A DNA stretch of 64,000 nucleotides from Scatosoma sp048465415 (GTDB lineage: Bacteria > Bacillota > Clostridia > Christensenellales > Borkfalkiaceae), in assembly GCA_048465415.1 (NCBI GenBank), contig DBFWLO010000009.1, forward strand, positions 1 to 64,000, in the 5' to 3' direction. This document shows, piece after piece, positions 60,587 through 64,000 of the stretch; the first letter of the stretch is position 1, and every line of letters begins with the position of its first letter. A model generated the notes under the pieces. That model was not told the DNA's origin, did not search any database, and was given only the letters and a program-made list of their open reading frames with translations. The position numbers were made by a program, and so were the translations under genes.

Positions 60587-60734
60587 TCTACATATAGTGT
60601 CCTATACTACACTAATCACAACATTTGCCGTTTCTATATTGATTTTCCTTTCTCTTCCTACGCTTTTTCCTCCTTTTTTCTGCGAACCTGTCTATCTTTT
60701 TATTTTACTTCCCCTTCGAGCCAATCTTAAACCT

Positions 60735-60763
60735 ATTATAACACCGCTTTCCTTCTCTGTCAA
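60735..60763 (-). promoter_or_regulatory. CRISPR leader promoter
   Basis: Minus strand TTGACA (60763-60758) and TATAAT (60740-60735) with a 17-nt spacer. Transcription would start near 60728 and cross about 140 nt of AT/purine-rich leader (60587-60727) before the first repeat. Confidence 0.85.
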
Positions 60764-60786
60764 TCCCTTTTTTTCTACGTTCGCCT

Positions 60787-60821
60787 AAAAAGACGCTCCC
60801 CGTCAAGAGAACGTCTTTTTT
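60787..60821. terminator. Terminator of valS
   Basis: AGACG and CGTCT with extra weak pairs inside a 26-nt hairpin, flanked by A5/T5-6 runs on both sides, so it works in both directions. It separates valS from the CRISPR leader. Confidence 0.75.
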
Positions 60822-60846
60822 GCTTTCCCGTATAAAATTCGATCGC

Positions 60847-63468
60847 TTAAAATTCGGCGAGCTGCGCCGCGAATTTTTCCTTCATATCGAGATACTTTTT
60901 CAATTTCTCCCGTTCGTCTTCCACCAACTTTTTCGGCGCTTTGCTGACAAAATTCTGATTGGCGAGCTTTCCTTCCGCGCGCTGGATCTCTCCCTCCACC
61001 CGTTCGATCTCGGCGGCCAAACGCGCTTTTTCCTTCTCGATGTCTACAAGCTCCCCAAGCGGCACGTAAATCTCGGCAATCTCCGTCACCTGAGATACGG
61101 TCTTTCCTTCCACCGCCGCCCCGCTTTCCACAAATTTCACCGCGCCGGCGCCCGACAATTTCATAATACTGTCTTTGTTCAGCTGTACGAGCCGCCGGCT
61201 CTCGGTCACCAGATAGAGTTCCACTTTTTTCGACGGCGGACACTCGGCGGCCTTTTTCATACCGCGCACCACCTTGATGATCTCCATGACTCCCTCGAAC
61301 GCCTTCGCTTCCTTCTTGTACGCCATGCGGGAATTGTAACGCGGGAACGAGGAAACCATAATGCTTCCCTTCCGCCCGGGCAGATTGCCGTAAATTTCTT
61401 CCGTCACGAACGGAATAAACGGGTGCAGAAGTTTGAGCGCGTTTTCGAGCACGAAACACAGCACCGCCAAAGTCCCCAGCTTCTTGTCCTCGTCCTCGCC
61501 GTACAGCGCGGGCTTGGATAACTCGATATACCAGTCGCAGAAATCCCCCCAGACAAAATCGGTCGCAAGATCACTCGCCACTCCGAGCTCGTATTTGTTG
61601 AGATTGGTCGTCACTTCGCGGATACAATTTTGCAGCCTCGAAATAATCCACTTATCCGCCGGCGCAAACCGCACCGATTCTATGGCGGGGATCTCTTTCC
61701 CCTCCGCGTTCATGAACACGAACCGCGACGCATTCCATAATTTGTTGATAAAATTCCGGCACGACTCCACCTTCGTATCCGAATACCTGGTATCGTTTCC
61801 CGGCGCCACGCCCGTCAAAAGGGATAACCTCAGCGAATCCGCGCCGTACTTTTCGATGATTTCGAGCGGATCGATCCCGTTCCCCAACGACTTGCTCATC
61901 TTCCGTCCCTGCTCGTCGCGGATAATCCCGTGAATCAACACGTCGTGGAAGGGCACCTTCCCCGTGTGTTCCAGCCCCGAGAAGATCATTCTCGCCACCC
62001 AGAAGAATATAATATCATACCCCGTCACTAAGACGTCGGTCGGATAGAAATATTTATAATCCTCCGTCTCCTCGGGAAAGCCCAAAGTAGAAAACGGCCA
62101 AAGCGCAGAGGAAAACCAGGTGTCGAGCACGTCCTCGTCCTGTTTCAAATTCTTGCTCCCGCAGACGGGGCAAGCGACCGGATCCTCTTTCGAGCAGATC
62201 ACCTCGCCGCAGTCCCCGCAATACCACACCGGAATCCGGTGCCCCCACCAAAGCTGCCGGGAAATGCACCAGTCCTTGATGTTGTCCATCCAGTTGTAGT
62301 AGATCTTGGAAAACCGCTCCGGCACGAATTTGACTTTGTTCTTCATCACGGCGGCGATCGCGGGCTTGGCGAGCGGCTCCATTTTCACAAACCACTGCTT
62401 GGAAACGATCGGCTCCACCGTCGAATGACAACGATAACAATGCCCCACGTTGTGTACGTGCGGCTCAATTTTTACAAGATACCCCCCGGCTTCTAAATCG
62501 GCGACAATCTTCTTTCTCGCGGCGTATCGGTCCATACCCGCATACCTGCCCGCCTGTTCGTTCATCGTCCCGTCGTCGTTCATGACTCGGATCACTTCGA
62601 GATCGTGCCTCTTTCCAACCTCGAAATCGTTGGGATCGTGCGCGGGCGTGATCTTCACGCACCCCGTCCCGAATTCTCTGTCCACATACTCGTCGGCGAC
62701 GACGGATATCTCCCGCTCCGTCAACGGCAAACGCAGAGTCTTTCCCACGAGCGCAGAATACCGCGAATCCTCGGGGTGCACGGCGACCGCCGTGTCTCCG
62801 AGCATCGTCTCGGGCCTCGTGGTCGCAACGATCACGCCGTCGCTCCCGTCCGCGGCCGGATACCGGATATGCCAGAAAGAACCGCTCTCTTCCGCATACT
62901 CCACTTCCGCGTCGGAAAGCGCCGTCTTGCAGCAGGGACACCAGTTGATGATGCGGTCCCCCTGATAGATCAGGCCTTGATTGTAGAGATTGACGAACGC
63001 GTCGCGGACGGCGTGCGAGCACTTTTCGTCCATGGTGAACGCCTGGCGCGACCAGTCGCAGGACGCGCCCATTCTCCGCTGCTGTAAAGTGATACGCCCG
63101 CCGTATTGGCTCGTCCACTCCCAGGCCCGCTTTAAAAATCCGTCCCGCCCCAGGTCCTTTTTGGTAATCCCTTCCTCTTTGAGCTTTTCGACAATCTTGA
63201 CTTCGGTCGCTATGGAGGCGTGATCGTAACCCGGCAGCCAGAGGGCGGCATACCCCTGCATTCTCTTGAACCGGATCAGGGTGTCCTGCATGGTCGCGTC
63301 CATCGCGTGCCCCATGTGTAACTGCCCGGTGATGTTGGGCGGGGGCATCATAATGGTGAAAGGCACCTTGTCGTGATCGATTTCCGCACGGAAAAAGCCG
63401 GCTTTCTCCCAGTCGGCGTAGATCCTGTCCTCGAAATCCTTGGGGTTGTACGTCTTTTGCATCTCCAT
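60847..63468 (-). CDS. valS: Valyl-tRNA synthetase
   Basis: The protein has 873 residues, starting MEMQKTYNPKDFEDRIY. Class I signatures: PPPNITGQLHMGHAMD (HIGH motif) near residue 45 and GRKMSKSLGNGIDPLEI (KMSKS) near residue 520. The editing domain includes VATTRPETMLGDTAVAVHPED. Zinc-like CPVCGSKNLKQD and CGDCGE knuckles lie before KMSKS, and a coiled-coil tail (KARLAAEIERVEGEIQRAEG) closes the protein. A short leader rules out a T-box of normal size. It has its own promoter and terminator. Confidence 0.97.
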   Translation of the reverse strand: MEMQKTYNPKDFEDRIYADWEKAGFFRAEIDHDKVPFTIMMPPPNITGQLHMGHAMDATMQDTLIRFKRMQGYAALWLPGYDHASIATEVKIVEKLKEEGITKKDLGRDGFLKRAWEWTSQYGGRITLQQRRMGASCDWSRQAFTMDEKCSHAVRDAFVNLYNQGLIYQGDRIINWCPCCKTALSDAEVEYAEESGSFWHIRYPAADGSDGVIVATTRPETMLGDTAVAVHPEDSRYSALVGKTLRLPLTEREISVVADEYVDREFGTGCVKITPAHDPNDFEVGKRHDLEVIRVMNDDGTMNEQAGRYAGMDRYAARKKIVADLEAGGYLVKIEPHVHNVGHCYRCHSTVEPIVSKQWFVKMEPLAKPAIAAVMKNKVKFVPERFSKIYYNWMDNIKDWCISRQLWWGHRIPVWYCGDCGEVICSKEDPVACPVCGSKNLKQDEDVLDTWFSSALWPFSTLGFPEETEDYKYFYPTDVLVTGYDIIFFWVARMIFSGLEHTGKVPFHDVLIHGIIRDEQGRKMSKSLGNGIDPLEIIEKYGADSLRLSLLTGVAPGNDTRYSDTKVESCRNFINKLWNASRFVFMNAEGKEIPAIESVRFAPADKWIISRLQNCIREVTTNLNKYELGVASDLATDFVWGDFCDWYIELSKPALYGEDEDKKLGTLAVLCFVLENALKLLHPFIPFVTEEIYGNLPGRKGSIMVSSFPRYNSRMAYKKEAKAFEGVMEIIKVVRGMKKAAECPPSKKVELYLVTESRRLVQLNKDSIMKLSGAGAVKFVESGAAVEGKTVSQVTEIAEIYVPLGELVDIEKEKARLAAEIERVEGEIQRAEGKLANQNFVSKAPKKLVEDEREKLKKYLDMKEKFAAQLAEF

Positions 63469-63522
63469 AATCTTCCAGTCCTTTTACTCTCTCGTTTTCT
63501 CTAAAAAGCAGTATACGTTTTC

Positions 63523-63551
63523 ATTATATTCTTTTTCGCCCCTCTTGTCAA
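63523..63551 (-). promoter_or_regulatory. Promoter of valS
   Basis: Minus strand TTGACA (63551-63546) and TATAAT (63528-63523) with a 17-nt spacer. Leader of about 50 nt. Confidence 0.88.
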
Positions 63552-63574
63552 TTATTAACGCCGGCTCATATAAT
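63545..63574 (+). promoter_or_regulatory. Promoter of the substrate-binding lipoprotein gene
   Basis: TTGTCA (63545-63550) and TATAAT (63569-63574) with an 18-nt spacer. Its -35 shares the same bases as the -35 of the divergent valS promoter. Confidence 0.75.
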
Positions 63575-63608
63575 ATATTATTCTATTTTTTTAACGGAGT
63601 TAACCCAC

Positions 63609-64000
63609 ATGAAAAAAATTTCAGCAATCGCACTTTCCGCGTGTTTCGCACTGCTTCCCCTGACCGCTTGCGGCGGCGGAGGCGACGGACTCACGAAAAT
63701 AAAACTGAACGAAGTGACACATTCCATTTTCTATGCGCCCCTTTATCTTGCCGACGCGCTGGGCTATTTCAAGGACGAAAACTTAAAGATCGAACTCACA
63801 AACGGCGGCGGCGCGGATAACGTCATGTCCGCGGTGCTTTCGGGCGACTCGGATATCGGCTTCTGCGGTCCCGAAGCGGCGCTCTACGTACTTACGGGCG
63901 GCTCGAACGACGTACCTTCGGTGTTCGGCCAGCTCACCAAACGCGACGGCTCCTTCCTCGTTTCGAGAAAAGACGAACCGAACTTCAAATGGACGGATTT
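63609..64000 (+). CDS. ABC substrate-binding lipoprotein, NMT1/THI5-like (truncated by the edge)
   Basis: 130 codons are present from the ATG at 63609, with GGAG 9 nt upstream; the frame runs off the right edge. Signal MKKISAIALSACFALLPL with lipobox TAC, then a Gly-rich linker. The mature start KIKLNEVTHSIFYAPLYLAD, LGYFKDENLKIEL, and GGGADNVMSAVLSGDSDIGF is the NMT1/SsuA-like pattern of binding proteins for thiamine precursors, sulfonates, nitrate or similar small molecules. Ligand unknown; transporter partners would be to the right. Confidence 0.88.
   Translation, partial: MKKISAIALSACFALLPLTACGGGGDGLTKIKLNEVTHSIFYAPLYLADALGYFKDENLKIELTNGGGADNVMSAVLSGDSDIGFCGPEAALYVLTGGSNDVPSVFGQLTKRDGSFLVSRKDEPNFKWTD

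Noticed and set aside
60249..60788. Open frames across the CRISPR repeats on both strands
   Set aside because: They translate the repeats themselves and have no independent support.
63469..63522. T-box riboswitch before valS
   Set aside because: The leader after the promoter is only about 50 nt and lacks specifier and T-box sequences.

Overview
The window looks like a chromosomal segment of an anaerobic, fermentative Bacillota (Clostridia-type) bacterium. The signs are AddAB-type recombination genes, a Rex-adhE redox operon, a stand-alone [FeFe] hydrogenase, two CUT1 sugar ABC systems with no ATPase of their own, many lipoproteins with LxxC-type signals, purine-rich ribosome binding sites and TTGACA/TATAAT promoters. 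I cannot name a genus. Most genes lie on the minus strand.

Region 1 (1-15.4 kb) is an accessory island. Fifteen tightly packed, often ATGA-overlapping minus-strand genes run from a promoter at about 14.25 kb off the left edge. They encode a right-handed beta-helix protein, three BtrH-like cysteine proteins each followed directly by a small beta-sandwich protein, a small three-helix membrane protein, a thymidylate-kinase-like protein, an NTP_transf_5-like nucleotidyltransferase, a fourth possible cysteine protein, two acyl carrier proteins, an AMP-forming acid ligase and a very large RHS/YD-type protein. A divergent XRE repressor and ImmA/IrrE metallopeptidase pair sits at the promoter. The gene combination suggests carrier-protein-dependent chemistry of unknown product. 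It is the best candidate in the window for an undescribed system.

Region 2 (15.4-25.5 kb) is a LacI-controlled glycan operon: a carbohydrate-binding lipoprotein, three GH43 enzymes (two lipoproteins, one cytoplasmic), and a solute-binding protein with two permeases. Matching CCGTTA-N4-TAACGG-type operators lie on both sides of the LacI gene.

Region 3 (25.7-40.7 kb) contains tRNA-Gln(CUG) and a second LacI-controlled operon: an SGNH-type lipoprotein, a surface glycan-binding protein, an ABC importer, an L-fucose/D-arabinose isomerase, a ribulose-phosphate epimerase, a large DUF6259-like lipoprotein, a ribokinase-family kinase and a DUF2961/GH172 enzyme. With no fuculose aldolase present, the set reads best as D-arabinose to D-ribulose to ribulose-5-phosphate to xylulose-5-phosphate. 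Perfect AAATGAAACGTTTCATTT palindromes mark its control sites.

Region 4 (40.8-59.6 kb) is mostly housekeeping: an uncharacterised PRC-barrel-like protein, a membrane protein, addA/addB, a lipoprotein, a TetR regulator, hpt, tilS (apparently leaderless), a MATE transporter, an [FeFe] hydrogenase, adhE and rex.

Region 5 (59.7-64 kb) has a CRISPR array with a type I-C-like repeat (13 repeats, 12 spacers), its own leader promoter and a terminator, but no cas genes in the window. It is followed by valS and the start of an NMT1/THI5-like substrate-binding lipoprotein running off the right edge.
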